Shown: positions 27,353-36,006, counted from the first letter of the stretch. The stretch: 64,000 nucleotides of DNA from Pedococcus dokdonensis (GCF_900104525.1 NZ_LT629711.1:62001-126000); one strand, 5' to 3'. The notes: generated by a model not told the origin, from the sequence alone. Numbers and translations are program-made.

Positions 27353-28465
27353 ATGGTGGCGAACATGGCGAACCACACCAGCCCGACCGCAGCGGCGACA
27401 CCGGCCCTCGACCTGTCCGCCGACATCGTCACCCTCACCGCCGCGCTCTGCGACATCGAGTCGGTGAGCCTCGACGAAGCCACCGTCTGCGATGCGATCG
27501 AGGCCGCGTTGGCCCCGCTCGGGCACCTGGCCGTCACGCGGATCGGCAACACCCTGGTCGCGCGCACCGACCTCGGTCGCGACGAGCGGGTCGTCCTCGC
27601 CGGCCACATCGACACGGTGCCGCTGACCAAGGACCCCGCCAACCTGCCCACCCGCCGGGAGGGCGACGACCTCGTCGGCCGGGGCACCGTCGACATGAAG
27701 GGCGGGGTGGCCGTCCAGCTGAAGGCGGCCCTGGTGACCGAGCCGAGCCGCGACCTCACCTTCGTCTTCTACGAGGGCGAGGAGATCGACAGCCGGCACA
27801 ACGGCCTGCTGCACGTGCAGCAGCAGCGGCCCGAGCTGATCGACGACGCCGACTTCGCGGTGCTGCTCGAGCCGACCGCGAGCCAGGTCGAGGGTGGCTG
27901 CAAGGGCACCCTGCGCGTCGACGTGATCGTCCGGGGCGTCGCCGCCCACTCGGCCCGCCCCTGGAACGGCCGCAACGCCATCCACGACGCCAACGCCGTC
28001 CTCACCCGGCTGACCGCCTACGAGACCTCGACGATCACCGTCGACGGGCTGGACTACCACGAAGCCATGAACGCCACCGGCATCCGCGGGGGCATCGCCG
28101 GCAACGTCATCCCGGACGAGTGCGTGGTCACGGTCAACTACCGCTACGCGCCCGACAAGTCGGCCGACGAGGCCCTGCTGCACGTCAAGGACCTCTTCGA
28201 GGGCTTCGACGTCGTCTGCCTCGACAACGCCCCGGGGGCGCGACCGGGGCTCGACCTGCCGGCTGCCAAGGCGTTCGTCGACGCGCTCGCCGTGCCGGTC
28301 ATCGCCAAGGAGGGCTGGACCGACGTCGCGCGGTTCTCCGAGATGGGCATCGCCGCCGTCAACTTCGGGCCGGGTGACCCCAACCTCGCGCACCACGACG
28401 ACGAGCGGGTGCCGGTCAGCCAGCTGCAGTCCGCCGAGACCGCCCTCCTGCGCTGGCTGGCCTGA
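27353..28465 (+). CDS. dapE: Succinyl-diaminopimelate desuccinylase DapE
   Basis: The 370-residue M20-family metallohydrolase removes succinate from N-succinyl-LL-DAP to give LL-DAP. Visible motifs are LAGHIDTVP (first metal ligand), GRGTVDMKGGVA (bridging Asp), YEGEEID (catalytic Glu and ligand), and a C-terminal AHHDDERV (last ligand). ATG 27353 has GGGAGG 7 bases upstream; ATG 27365 is an alternative. With dapC and dapD in the same window, the succinylase route to meso-DAP is well represented. Confidence 0.94.
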   Translation: MVANMANHTSPTAAATPALDLSADIVTLTAALCDIESVSLDEATVCDAIEAALAPLGHLAVTRIGNTLVARTDLGRDERVVLAGHIDTVPLTKDPANLPTRREGDDLVGRGTVDMKGGVAVQLKAALVTEPSRDLTFVFYEGEEIDSRHNGLLHVQQQRPELIDDADFAVLLEPTASQVEGGCKGTLRVDVIVRGVAAHSARPWNGRNAIHDANAVLTRLTAYETSTITVDGLDYHEAMNATGIRGGIAGNVIPDECVVTVNYRYAPDKSADEALLHVKDLFEGFDVVCLDNAPGARPGLDLPAAKAFVDALAVPVIAKEGWTDVARFSEMGIAAVNFGPGDPNLAHHDDERVPVSQLQSAETALLRWLA

Positions 28466-28597
28466 CGCCGAACCGTCCGACGATGGGGGTATGCCGCCGG
28501 GTCGCCGTCCGGGGCGCCGACCGCGTCGCCGTCCGCGTCGCCGTCCGGGGCAGCGTCCGCGTTGCCGGTGCCGGTGCTGTCGCGATCGCCGAGAGCG

Positions 28598-29950
28598 TCA
28601 GCCGGTCGGCTGCTCGCCGAACCCCAGGGGCTCCCGGCTCACCAGGTAGGTCGCCCAGTTCAGCTTCGTCACGGTCCCGTCCGCGGCGTAGGTGACCCGC
28701 AGCGGTTCGCCCCGCTCCCGCCCCGAGATGGTGCGGAAGGTGGTGTCGTCGATCCGCTCGAAGACCGACGGCGCGCGGTCCGCCGGCGCCGAGTCGGCCC
28801 GGGCCTCGAGCCGGCCCTCGCGCACCGAGAAGGTGAAGCCGGACCCCTCGGAGAACCACCTCCCGAGCAGCGGCACCAGGTTGTCGGGCACGGACGTGCC
28901 CGGCCGCCACGGTTCGGCCTCGGCGGGGTCGTGCTCGAGGACGATCTCACCGAGGGCGATCGAGAGCTCGGCGGGGTCGGGCGTGGACGAGCTGTTCATC
29001 AGCGCGATGCCACCGGTGCCGCTCTCCCGGTGGGTGAAGACGCCCGTCACCTGACCGGGCATGCCGCCGGTGTGCCCCACCCAGGTCCGCTTGCCGGGTG
29101 ACCGCATCAGGAAGAAGCCGAGCCCCATCGCACCGCTCCAGCTCTCGGTGTCGAGCACCAGCTGCGGCTGGCACATCTCCTCGAAGGTGTCGGGCGACAG
29201 GATCGAAGGATCCGGGTCGGCCACGAAGCCCGACCACGTCGCGAGGTCGGTCACGGTGCTGGCGAGCGCGCCGCACGGGCCCATCGCACGCAGGTCCACG
29301 ACCGGCTCCACGCGGGGCACGTCGTGGAACGGCTGGACGTGGTAGCCGATCGCCCGCGGGCCGTCATCGAACCCGACCGTGGTGCGGGTCATGCCGAGTG
29401 GCTGCAGGATCCGCGTGCGCAGGACCTCCTCCCAGGGGCGTCCCTCGAGACGCTCGACGAGCTGGCCCAGCACGGCATACACGATGTTGGAGTAGTGGAA
29501 GTGGTCGTGCGGCCGACCCACCCGCTCGATGGCGTTGAAGTCGCTCATCAGGGTCGTGGCGTCCGGTTGCCGGAGGGTCTCCCAGATGTCCCCGAGCGGT
29601 TCACGGGCCAGGCCGGTGGCGTGCGAGAGGGCCTGGCGCACGGTGGCCCGGTGGGTCACGCCCGGCAGGTGCTGGTCGAGGGTGTCGTCGAGGTCGAGCC
29701 GGCCCTCGTCGCGCAGTGCCATCACCAGCACGGCGGTGAAGCTCTTGGTGTTGGAGGCGATGAGGAACTGGTCGTCCGGGCCGGGCACCCGCGGTGCCGC
29801 GACGTCGGCCGTGCCGACCCCGTCGCACCAGAGGAGGTCTCCACGGCGCACCACGGCTGCGGCGAGACCGGGCACGCGCCCGGTGCGCTGGCGGTCGATG
29901 CCGAGGTCGCGGAGTCGTCGGACCGTCGTGTCCTGCAGGGTGGTGTCCAC
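28598..29950 (-). CDS. Serine beta-lactamase-family hydrolase (class C/PBP-like)
   Basis: The 450-residue protein has the penicillin-recognising fold: SxxK as SNTK (near residue 70), YxN as YSN (about 155), and HTGG (about 290), then a small C-terminal beta domain. No signal peptide is visible, so it is probably cytoplasmic. This family includes esterases, D-aminopeptidases and carboxypeptidases, and the substrate is open. The start is set at GTG 29950 because TAGGGT lies 7 bases upstream; ATG 29968 would put that hexamer inside the gene. The 132 bases between dapE and this gene contain GTCGCCGTCCG-type low-complexity repeats. Confidence 0.82.
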   Translation of the reverse strand: MDTTLQDTTVRRLRDLGIDRQRTGRVPGLAAAVVRRGDLLWCDGVGTADVAAPRVPGPDDQFLIASNTKSFTAVLVMALRDEGRLDLDDTLDQHLPGVTHRATVRQALSHATGLAREPLGDIWETLRQPDATTLMSDFNAIERVGRPHDHFHYSNIVYAVLGQLVERLEGRPWEEVLRTRILQPLGMTRTTVGFDDGPRAIGYHVQPFHDVPRVEPVVDLRAMGPCGALASTVTDLATWSGFVADPDPSILSPDTFEEMCQPQLVLDTESWSGAMGLGFFLMRSPGKRTWVGHTGGMPGQVTGVFTHRESGTGGIALMNSSSTPDPAELSIALGEIVLEHDPAEAEPWRPGTSVPDNLVPLLGRWFSEGSGFTFSVREGRLEARADSAPADRAPSVFERIDDTTFRTISGRERGEPLRVTYAADGTVTKLNWATYLVSREPLGFGEQPTG

Positions 29951-29957
29951 GTCGTCG

Positions 29958-29963
29958 ACCCTA
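29958..29963 (-). promoter_or_regulatory. Putative leaderless -10 element (TAGGGT) of the serine hydrolase gene
   Basis: TAGGGT on the minus strand is 7 bases before GTG 29950. It faces the LOG gene's own element at 30003, so two divergent starts share 65 bases. Confidence 0.5.
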
Positions 29964-30002
29964 GCCATCGCGATGCCGCGGGGGACGGCGCACCGGCTCG
30001 CG

Positions 30003-30008
30003 TAGGTT
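30003..30008 (+). promoter_or_regulatory. Putative leaderless -10 element (TAGGTT) of the LOG-family gene
   Basis: TAGGTT is 7 bases before GTG 30016, with no Shine-Dalgarno sequence. Confidence 0.5.
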
Positions 30009-30015
30009 GTGGTGC

Positions 30016-30828
30016 GTGAGCGACGAGACGCAGGCAGACGACGCTCGGACGGCCGGTGCCACCGAGCGCGACGAGGACTACCCGGGCTTCGACTACCACA
30101 CCGGACCGGTGACGTTGCGGGGGTCGCGGGTGCCCGGCACCACCACCGACCAGCGGCTGCTCGACAGCCGCGGTCCGAGCGACTGGCTGCACACCGACCC
30201 GTGGCGGGTGATGCGCATCCAGAGCGAGTTCGTCGAGGGGTTCGGCGCGTTGGCCGAGCTCGGCCCGGCCGTCAGCGTGTTCGGCTCGGCCCGCACCAAG
30301 CCCGGCACCCCCTTCTACGAGCTCGCCACCCACGTGGGTCGTCGCCTCGTGGAGGAGGGGTATGCCGTCATCACCGGCGGCGGTCCCGGCGCCATGGAGG
30401 CGGCCAACAAGGGAGCCCGCGAGGCGGGCGGCGCCAGCGTCGGGCTGGGCATCGAGCTGCCCTTCGAGCAGGGCCTCAACGAGCACGTGAACCTCGGTGT
30501 GAACTTCCGCTACTTCTTCGCCCGCAAGACGATGTTCGTCAAGTACGCCCAGGGCTTCATCGTCCTGCCCGGTGGGTTCGGCACGCTGGACGAGCTGTTC
30601 GAGGCCGTGACGCTGGTGCAGACCCAGAAGGTCACCTCCTTCCCGATCGTGCTGATGGGCACCGACTACTGGGGCGGCCTGTTCGACTGGCTGCGCGGCA
30701 CCGTCCTCGAGGCTGGCACGGTCAGCCAGAAGGACGTCGACCTGCTGCACCTCACCGACGACGTCGACGAGGCGGTCCTGCTGGTGACCGTGGCCGAGGA
30801 CCACGTCCCGCCGAAGCACCCCGAGTAG
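30016..30828 (+). CDS. LOG-family (TIGR00730) Rossmann-fold phosphoribohydrolase-like protein
   Basis: The 270-residue protein carries the two LOG signatures, GGGPGAMEAANKGAREAGG and LPGGFGTLDELFEAVTLVQ, with a catalytic Arg/Glu arrangement. Family members release the base from cytokinin or nucleoside 5'-monophosphates. In M. tuberculosis Rv1205, near dapE, is of this family. GTG 30016 is chosen over a TTG/ATG-like start nine bases upstream because of the TAGGTT element. It has a longer N-terminus than minimal LOG proteins (about 70 extra residues). Confidence 0.88.
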   Translation: MSDETQADDARTAGATERDEDYPGFDYHTGPVTLRGSRVPGTTTDQRLLDSRGPSDWLHTDPWRVMRIQSEFVEGFGALAELGPAVSVFGSARTKPGTPFYELATHVGRRLVEEGYAVITGGGPGAMEAANKGAREAGGASVGLGIELPFEQGLNEHVNLGVNFRYFFARKTMFVKYAQGFIVLPGGFGTLDELFEAVTLVQTQKVTSFPIVLMGTDYWGGLFDWLRGTVLEAGTVSQKDVDLLHLTDDVDEAVLLVTVAEDHVPPKHPE

Positions 30829-30874
30829 CCAGACCCGGGGAGTTCGGGGGATGGACGGGACCGGCGTGGCCACC

Positions 30875-30880
30875 GATGAT
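30875..30880 (+). promoter_or_regulatory. Putative leaderless -10 element (GATGAT) of the 81-residue protein
   Basis: GATGAT is 6 bases before GTG 30887. Confidence 0.35.
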
Positions 30881-30886
30881 GGGTAC

Positions 30887-31132
30887 GTGACCATCTCGCC
30901 GCTGCCGCGTCATGGTGACGTCATCGTCGGCCGGGACGTCACCGGTCGCACGCTGCGCATCTCCGGCCACCCGGAGAGCGGACGGGTCGTCCTGTCGATC
31001 TGGCAGGACACCGTGTGCAGGGCCACCCTGCGGCTCGCCCCCGAGGACGTCCCCGACTTCGTCGCCATGCTGACGAGGACCGCGATCGCGAACGCGGATG
31101 ACCAGACCCACGAGCTGGGAACGGCGGGCTGA
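30887..31132 (+). CDS. Small hypothetical protein
   Basis: An 81-residue protein that I do not recognise. It begins VTISPLPRHGDVIVGRDVTGR, is predicted to be mostly beta-strand followed by a helix (VPDFVAMLTRTAIANA), and has no signal peptide or membrane segment. GTG 30887 is preferred over ATG 30851 because of the upstream GATGAT. It lies between the LOG gene and the DivIVA-domain gene on the same strand. Codon use is strongly third-position GC, supporting a real gene. Confidence 0.65.
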   Translation: MTISPLPRHGDVIVGRDVTGRTLRISGHPESGRVVLSIWQDTVCRATLRLAPEDVPDFVAMLTRTAIANADDQTHELGTAG

Positions 31133-31157
31133 GTAGGTCGCTCGCAGCAGTTCGTGC

Positions 31158-31163
31158 GACGAT
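31158..31163 (+). promoter_or_regulatory. Putative leaderless -10 element (GACGAT) of the DivIVA-domain gene
   Basis: GACGAT is 6 bases before GTG 31170; there is no ribosome-binding site. Confidence 0.35.
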
Positions 31164-31169
31164 CGGCCG

Positions 31170-31448
31170 GTGATCTGGGTCTTCTTCATCGCGATCGGCG
31201 TCCTCCTCGTCGGAGGTTTCGCCGCGCTCGTGGTGGGCCGGGTGGGTTACGACCCGCTCGCCGAGCCCACCACCACCCAGGCCGACCCGGTGCTCACCGA
31301 GGAGTTCGGGGCGGGGGAGATCGCCGCCGTCCGGTTCGACACCGCCCTGCGTGGCTACCGGATGGACCAGGTGGACGCGGTGCTCGACCAGCTGCAGCAC
31401 CGGATCGAGGAGCTCGAGGCCCGGCTCGCAGCGGACCACCGTCGCTGA
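31170..31448 (+). CDS. Membrane protein with DivIVA domain
   Basis: This 92-residue protein has one N-terminal membrane helix (about 3-24) and a C-terminal DivIVA segment, RFDTALRGYRMDQVDAVLDQL, followed by a short coiled coil. It resembles M. tuberculosis Rv1209, which lies next to tag (Rv1210) as here. Such proteins may recruit other factors to curved or polar membrane; the role is not established. Confidence 0.85.
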   Translation: MIWVFFIAIGVLLVGGFAALVVGRVGYDPLAEPTTTQADPVLTEEFGAGEIAAVRFDTALRGYRMDQVDAVLDQLQHRIEELEARLAADHRR

Positions 31449-31451
31449 CCC

Positions 31452-31907
31452 ATGGCCGAGTTCCACCTCACCCGCCGCTCCACCGCGCCCCCCGCGGCGG
31501 TGTGGGACGTCGTGACCGACTTCGCGGCATACGGTGACTGGATGCCGGCCACCCGCATGCGGGTCGATGCCGGTGGGCCCCGCCCGGGCTGGGGGTTCGC
31601 GGGGATCAGCGGGCTGGGACGCGTCGGTTTCTCCGACTCGATGCTGGTGTCGGTCTGGGAGCCGCCGGGGCCGGACGGGCGCGGGGCGTTCCGGGTCGTG
31701 AAGACCGGCCGGCTGCTGAGTGGCTGGGCCGAGGTGACCGTCGAACCCGACGGGACCGGCACCCGTCTGGACTGGCATGAGGACGTCGTGGTGCGGCCGC
31801 TGCCCTTCAAGCGGTGGTTCGCGCCACTGCTCGATCGCGCCAACGACTGGCTCTACGGTCGGGCGGTCGACGCCATGCTGGCCCACGCCGAAGAGCGCAG
31901 CCGGTGA
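31452..31907 (+). CDS. SRPBCC/START-like ligand-binding protein
   Basis: A 151-residue SRPBCC protein: FHLTRRSTAPPAAVWDVVTDFAAYGDWMP opens the helix-grip fold, a WHEDVVV strand follows, and a long C-terminal helix ends the domain. It binds an unknown hydrophobic ligand. It starts 3 bases after the DivIVA-domain gene and overlaps tag by 4 bases, so the three form a coupled unit. Confidence 0.82.
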   Translation: MAEFHLTRRSTAPPAAVWDVVTDFAAYGDWMPATRMRVDAGGPRPGWGFAGISGLGRVGFSDSMLVSVWEPPGPDGRGAFRVVKTGRLLSGWAEVTVEPDGTGTRLDWHEDVVVRPLPFKRWFAPLLDRANDWLYGRAVDAMLAHAEERSR

Positions 31908-32488
31908 GCAGCGGGCTCGTCGTCGGCGCGGACGGCCTCAGCCGGTGCGCCTGGGCCGGATCGGCGCCGGACTACCTCGACTACCACGACACCGAGTGGG
32001 GCGTGCCCGTGCACGGTGAGCAGGCCCTCTACGAGCGGCTCACCCTCGAGGCATTCCAGTCCGGGCTCGCGTGGATCACCATCCTGCGCAAGCGGGAGGG
32101 GTTCCGGGCGGCGTTCGCCGGCTTCGACCCCGAGGTGGTGGCGCGGTTCGACGACCGTGACCGCGACCGCCTCATGGCCGACGCCGGCATCGTCCGCAAC
32201 CGGCTCAAGATCGACGCCGCGATCCGGAACGCCGCCGCGGTGCTGGCCCTGCGCGAGGCCGGCGGGCTCGACGCGCTGATCTGGTCGCACGCGCCGAGCG
32301 ACCACGTGCCGCCGCGCACCACCGGCGACTTCCGCGCCACCTCACCGGAGTCCGTCGCCCTGGCCAAGGCCCTCAAGAAGGCCGGCTTCGTCTTCGTCGG
32401 ACCGACCACGATGTATGCCGCGATGCAGGCCTGCGGTCTCGTCGACGACCACCTCGCGGGCTGCCACCGGGCGGGCGGAGCCCGATGA
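31904..32488 (+). CDS. tag: DNA-3-methyladenine glycosylase I
   Basis: The 194-residue protein is Tag, which excises 3-methyladenine in base excision repair. It contains CAWAGSAPDYLDYHDTEWG with the conserved Cys and Trp, then ERLTLEAFQSGLAWITILRKR. The zinc-binding set is completed by His residues and the C-terminal CHR. GTG 31904 overlaps the preceding stop (GTGA). Its end overlaps the first glycosyltransferase gene by 4 bases, giving a tightly packed run. Confidence 0.95.
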   Translation: MSSGLVVGADGLSRCAWAGSAPDYLDYHDTEWGVPVHGEQALYERLTLEAFQSGLAWITILRKREGFRAAFAGFDPEVVARFDDRDRDRLMADAGIVRNRLKIDAAIRNAAAVLALREAGGLDALIWSHAPSDHVPPRTTGDFRATSPESVALAKALKKAGFVFVGPTTMYAAMQACGLVDDHLAGCHRAGGAR

Positions 32489-33678
32489 TGCGCAGCCTCG
32501 GTGCGAGGGTGGCGGTGGCCTACCTCGCGCTGCGGGCGGTGTCGGCGGTGCTGCTGGTGCTGGCCAGCCGCGACCAGGTCGTCATGCCCGACTGGACCGG
32601 GCCCACGGTCGAGCCGATCGACATGAGCGTGCTCTGGGACGGCAGCTGGTACCGCCACATCGCCGAGCACGGCTACCCGCACGACCTGCCGGTCGACCCC
32701 GGCAGCGGCCGGGTCTCCCAGAACGCCTGGGCCTTCTACCCCCTCTTCCCGCTGCTGTCCAAGCTGCTCATGCAGCTGACCGGGCTCGGCTTCCCGGTGG
32801 TCGCATCGGCCCTCTCCCTGGTCTGCGGGCTCGGTGCCGCGCTGATCATGGGACGGCTGCTGGCCGACCGGGTCGGCGACCGCCTGGCGCTCGCCACCGT
32901 CGCCGCGTGGGGTGCCTTCCCGGCGGCCGTCTCGCTCCAGATCGCCTACACCGAGGCGATCGCGATGCTCGTGCTCTGCGCACTGCTGTGGGCGCTGACC
33001 CGCCGCAGCTGGGTCGCGGTCGGTGCGCTGGCCGTGCTCCTCGGGGTCACCCGGCCGATCGCCGTGCCGGTGGCGGTGGTCGTCGCCGTGGCGCTGTTCG
33101 CGCGCTGGCGCCGCCGCGGCGCCGAACCCATCGGGCCGGGCGAGTACACCGCGGGGGCCGTGGCCCTGGCCGGCTCGGCCCTCGGGGCGGTCGCCTGGCC
33201 GCTGATCGCGTGGCGGGTCACCGGTGTGCGCAGCGCCTACACCGACACCATGGCGTCGTGGCGGGTCGACGGCGCGATCACGCCGTTCAAGCCGTGGCTC
33301 GGCATGTCGCAATGGACCTTCCGCGAGTTCGAGGGCGGCGCCGTCTACGGGCCGGTCGCGCTCGCGGCCCTCGCCACGACGATCGTCGTCCTCACCTGCG
33401 GGCCCTGGGCGACCGCGCTGGGAGTGGAGCTGCGGGCCTGGTGCCTGGCCTACCCGGCATACCTCGCCGTTGTCCTCGACCCGTTCACGAGCATCTTCCG
33501 CTACGCCCTCCCGCTCTTCCCCCTGTTCGCCGTGCTGCTGGGCGGTCTCTCCAGCGACCGGGGCAGGAGCTGGTTGTGGGCCCGGGCCGGCACGCTGATC
33601 GCGATCGGCGTGGCCGGGCAGGCGCTGTGGATCTGGAAGCTGCTCGTCTACCACCCTCCCTCGGACTACCCGCCGTGA
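32485..33678 (+). CDS. GT-C fold (PIG-V-like) membrane glycosyltransferase, copy 1
   Basis: A 397-residue polytopic membrane protein with about nine hydrophobic helices. The large external loop after helix 1 contains WDGSWYRHIAEHGYP and a following AWAFYPLFPLL, the pattern of PIG-V/GT-C mannosyltransferases with the Asp of WD as catalytic base. It probably uses polyprenyl-phosphate mannose as donor to extend a cell-envelope lipid. It is paralogous to the next gene. The start overlaps the tag stop (ATGA). The acceptor is unknown. Confidence 0.78.
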   Translation: MMRSLGARVAVAYLALRAVSAVLLVLASRDQVVMPDWTGPTVEPIDMSVLWDGSWYRHIAEHGYPHDLPVDPGSGRVSQNAWAFYPLFPLLSKLLMQLTGLGFPVVASALSLVCGLGAALIMGRLLADRVGDRLALATVAAWGAFPAAVSLQIAYTEAIAMLVLCALLWALTRRSWVAVGALAVLLGVTRPIAVPVAVVVAVALFARWRRRGAEPIGPGEYTAGAVALAGSALGAVAWPLIAWRVTGVRSAYTDTMASWRVDGAITPFKPWLGMSQWTFREFEGGAVYGPVALAALATTIVVLTCGPWATALGVELRAWCLAYPAYLAVVLDPFTSIFRYALPLFPLFAVLLGGLSSDRGRSWLWARAGTLIAIGVAGQALWIWKLLVYHPPSDYPP

Positions 33679-34958
33679 CCGTCACCGTGCTCTCCGGGCT
33701 GCGCTCGGTGGTGACCTCCCAGGGGCGCAGTGCCCTGGGAGGGTGGGCGCTGCGCCGTCCCGTCGTCTTCCTGCTGCTCTGGTATGCCGCGACGCGCGTC
33801 GTCGCGCTGCTCGCCATGGGGGTGGCGGCGACGTGGTTCCAGACCCCGGCCGGCGTGGGCCACCTCGACCCGACGGTCGGCGACATCCTCGGCAACTGGG
33901 ACACCATCTGGTACCGCAGGGTCGCCACGCAGGGCTACCCCGTGCCACTGCCCGCCGACCCCGACACCGGGCTGCTCACCTACAGCGCGTGGGCGTTCTA
34001 CCCCGCCTTCCCCTTCCTCGTCCGTGGCCTGATGGCCACGGGTGTGTCCTTCGAGGTCGCCGGGGTGGCGCTCAACCTCCTCCTCGGCGCGGTCTGCACG
34101 CTGCTGGTGTGGCGCTGCTTCGGCTTCGCGCTGCACGCCTCGCCGCAGCCGGCCCGCGAACGCCTCGCCCTGGTGACCGCCGCTCTCTGGTGTCTCTACC
34201 CGGCGACCGGGATCCTCGTGATGCCCTACACCGAGGCGCTCGCGGGGGTGCTGATCGCGGGGTCGCTGCTCCTGCTCATGCAACGGCGCTACGCCTGGGT
34301 CGCGATCCTGGTGCTGGTGCTGGGGTTCACCCGCTCGGCCGCGCCGGGTATCGCGTGCGCCGCCATCGCCCACCTCGTGCTGCGTTGGCGTGACGACCGG
34401 GCGGCGGGAGTCAAGCCGATCGGTGGCCAGTGGGTGACGGCCGGCCTCATGCTGGTGTCGACCGGGGTCTCCTCGATCGCCTGGCCGGTGGTCGTCGGCA
34501 TCACCAGCGGGCTGCCTCGGGCGTTCTTCGACGTGCAGGCCGCCTGGGGCCAGAAGCCCGAGTCCGGGCCCTTCGTGCTCTGGCTCGCGTGGGCCTGGGA
34601 TGCCCACGGCATCGTCGGCGTCACCATCCTGGTCGGGCTGGTCGCCACCTACATCGCGCTCATCCTGGGGCGGCACGGCCGGTGGCTCGCCCTCGAGCTG
34701 CGGGTCTGGGCGCTGGCCTACCCGCTCTACCTGCTGGCCGTCGTGCGGCCGATCACGAGCATGTGGCGGTTCCTGCTGCTCGACTTCCCGCTCGCGGCGG
34801 TGGTCGCGTCGGTGGCCATGCGCACCTCCACCGGAGCGCGGGTGGTGGCGCACTGGCGACGGCGGGTCGGCGTGGTCGCGCTGGTGCTGCTCGTGGGGAT
34901 GTTCTGGTTCACCTGCACCCTGCTGACCTACACGCCGTGGGCCTCGGCACCACCGTGA
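33675..34958 (+). CDS. GT-C fold (PIG-V-like) membrane glycosyltransferase, copy 2
   Basis: A 427-residue paralogue of the preceding protein, sharing WDTIWYRRVATQGYP, AWAFYPAFPFLVRGL and the VMPYTEALAG helix. GTG 33675 overlaps the previous stop, so the two are translated together. Tandem duplicated GT-C enzymes may act as a pair or on successive residues. It ends before an 82-bp palindromic repeat. Confidence 0.78.
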   Translation: MTVTVLSGLRSVVTSQGRSALGGWALRRPVVFLLLWYAATRVVALLAMGVAATWFQTPAGVGHLDPTVGDILGNWDTIWYRRVATQGYPVPLPADPDTGLLTYSAWAFYPAFPFLVRGLMATGVSFEVAGVALNLLLGAVCTLLVWRCFGFALHASPQPARERLALVTAALWCLYPATGILVMPYTEALAGVLIAGSLLLLMQRRYAWVAILVLVLGFTRSAAPGIACAAIAHLVLRWRDDRAAGVKPIGGQWVTAGLMLVSTGVSSIAWPVVVGITSGLPRAFFDVQAAWGQKPESGPFVLWLAWAWDAHGIVGVTILVGLVATYIALILGRHGRWLALELRVWALAYPLYLLAVVRPITSMWRFLLLDFPLAAVVASVAMRTSTGARVVAHWRRRVGVVALVLLVGMFWFTCTLLTYTPWASAPP

Positions 34959-34973
34959 CCCGCCGCTGCCGAG

Positions 34974-35055
34974 CCCTGCACGAACCTTTGCTAGCAGAGG
35001 AAACCGGGTGAGGGACAGGTTGCAACCTGTCCCTCACCCGGTTTCCTGTGCTGGG
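34974..35055 (+). repeat. 82-bp double-palindrome repeat, copy 3
   Basis: The same unit and orientation as copy 1. The 44-base palindrome (35001-35022 with 35023-35044) is perfect even though its arms differ from copy 1 at several places: each change in the left arm is matched in the right. It lies between the convergent glycosyltransferase and enoyl-CoA hydratase genes. The short palindrome has one mismatch. Confidence 0.93.
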
Positions 35056-35078
35056 ACGCGCTGTCTACGCCGCCCGGG

Positions 35079-35948
35079 TCACTCGCCGGTGAAGACCGGC
35101 TTCTCCTTGGCGAGGAAGGCCGCGACAGCCGCTCGGTGGTCGGAGGTCCCACCGGTCAAGGTCATGTAGTCGCCCTCGGTGGCCAGGGACTCCGACAAAC
35201 CGTGGCCCGCGCTGAACGCCACCGCGCGGCGGATCGACCCGTAGGCGAGGGTCGGGCCGGCGGCGAGCCGGGTGGCCAGGTCCCGCACGGTGGCGTCGAG
35301 GTCCTCGGCGGCCACCACCTGGGTCACCAGGCCGAGGGAGAGGCACTCGTCGGCGGGCACCGTGCGCGGCAGCAGGAGCAGCTCCTTGGCCCGGGCCGGG
35401 CCGACGAACCGCTGCAGCGACCACGAGGTGCCCGAGTCGCAGGAGAGGGCGATCCCGGCGAACGCGAGGTTGAACCCCGCGGTGTCGACCATCACCCGGA
35501 AGTCGGCGGCCAGCGCGAAGCCCGCGCCCGCCCCGGCCGCGACACCGTTGAGCGCGGCGACCACGGGCTTGTTCATCGTCGCGAGCAGCTCGACCACCGG
35601 GTTGTAGTGCCGCGCCACCGTCTCCCAGAGCGAGGGGTCGTCGGCCTGCAGGAGGGTGATGTGCTCACGCAGGTCCTGGCCCACGCAGAACGCCCGCCCG
35701 GTGCCGGTCAGCACCACGCAGCGGACCGCCGGGTCCTGCGCGACCTCGGTCAGTGCGCTGACCAGGGCGTCCTTGGTGGCGGTGTCGAGCGAGTTCATCG
35801 CGTCCGGACGGTTCAGGCGCACCGTGGCCACCGCGCCGTCCCGCTCGACCAGGACGGGGACGCCCGGCTGGGTGGTCGTGGCGGTGGTGGTGGCAGTGGT
35901 GGTGGCAGTGGTCGGGTCGGCGTTCTCGTCGGCGGTGGTGTCGCTCAT
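35079..35948 (-). CDS. Enoyl-CoA hydratase/isomerase family protein
   Basis: The 289-residue crotonase-fold protein has an N-terminal Thr/Ala low-complexity tail (TATTTATTT) and then the hydratase core. RAFCVGQDLREH forms the first oxyanion segment, GVAAGAGAGFALAADFRV the second, and LSCDSGTSWSLQRFVG follows. Where classical hydratases have a Glu near GLD, this protein has a Ser-Cys-Asp-Ser segment like PaaG-type phenylacetate isomerases, so the exact reaction is uncertain. ATG 35948 has CAGGAT 6 bases upstream. It is transcribed alone. Confidence 0.85.
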   Translation of the reverse strand: MSDTTADENADPTTATTTATTTATTTQPGVPVLVERDGAVATVRLNRPDAMNSLDTATKDALVSALTEVAQDPAVRCVVLTGTGRAFCVGQDLREHITLLQADDPSLWETVARHYNPVVELLATMNKPVVAALNGVAAGAGAGFALAADFRVMVDTAGFNLAFAGIALSCDSGTSWSLQRFVGPARAKELLLLPRTVPADECLSLGLVTQVVAAEDLDATVRDLATRLAAGPTLAYGSIRRAVAFSAGHGLSESLATEGDYMTLTGGTSDHRAAVAAFLAKEKPVFTGE

Positions 35949-35954
35949 GGCGCC

Positions 35955-35960
35955 ATCCTG
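35955..35960 (-). promoter_or_regulatory. Putative leaderless -10 element (CAGGAT) of the enoyl-CoA hydratase gene
   Basis: CAGGAT on the minus strand is 6 bases before ATG 35948. Confidence 0.4.
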
Positions 35961-36006
35961 CCGGACCGCCCTCCGACCCGGATTTCGCCTGTGAGGTGGT
36001 TCACGG

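Noticed and set aside
28466..28597. Short coding region between dapE and the serine hydrolase
   Set aside because: The sequence is a low-complexity GTCGCCGTCCG repeat with no start, ribosome-binding site or conserved product.
32415..34958. A single 847-codon open frame
   Set aside because: Its first half is an out-of-frame reading of the first glycosyltransferase; only from GTG 33675 is it coding.
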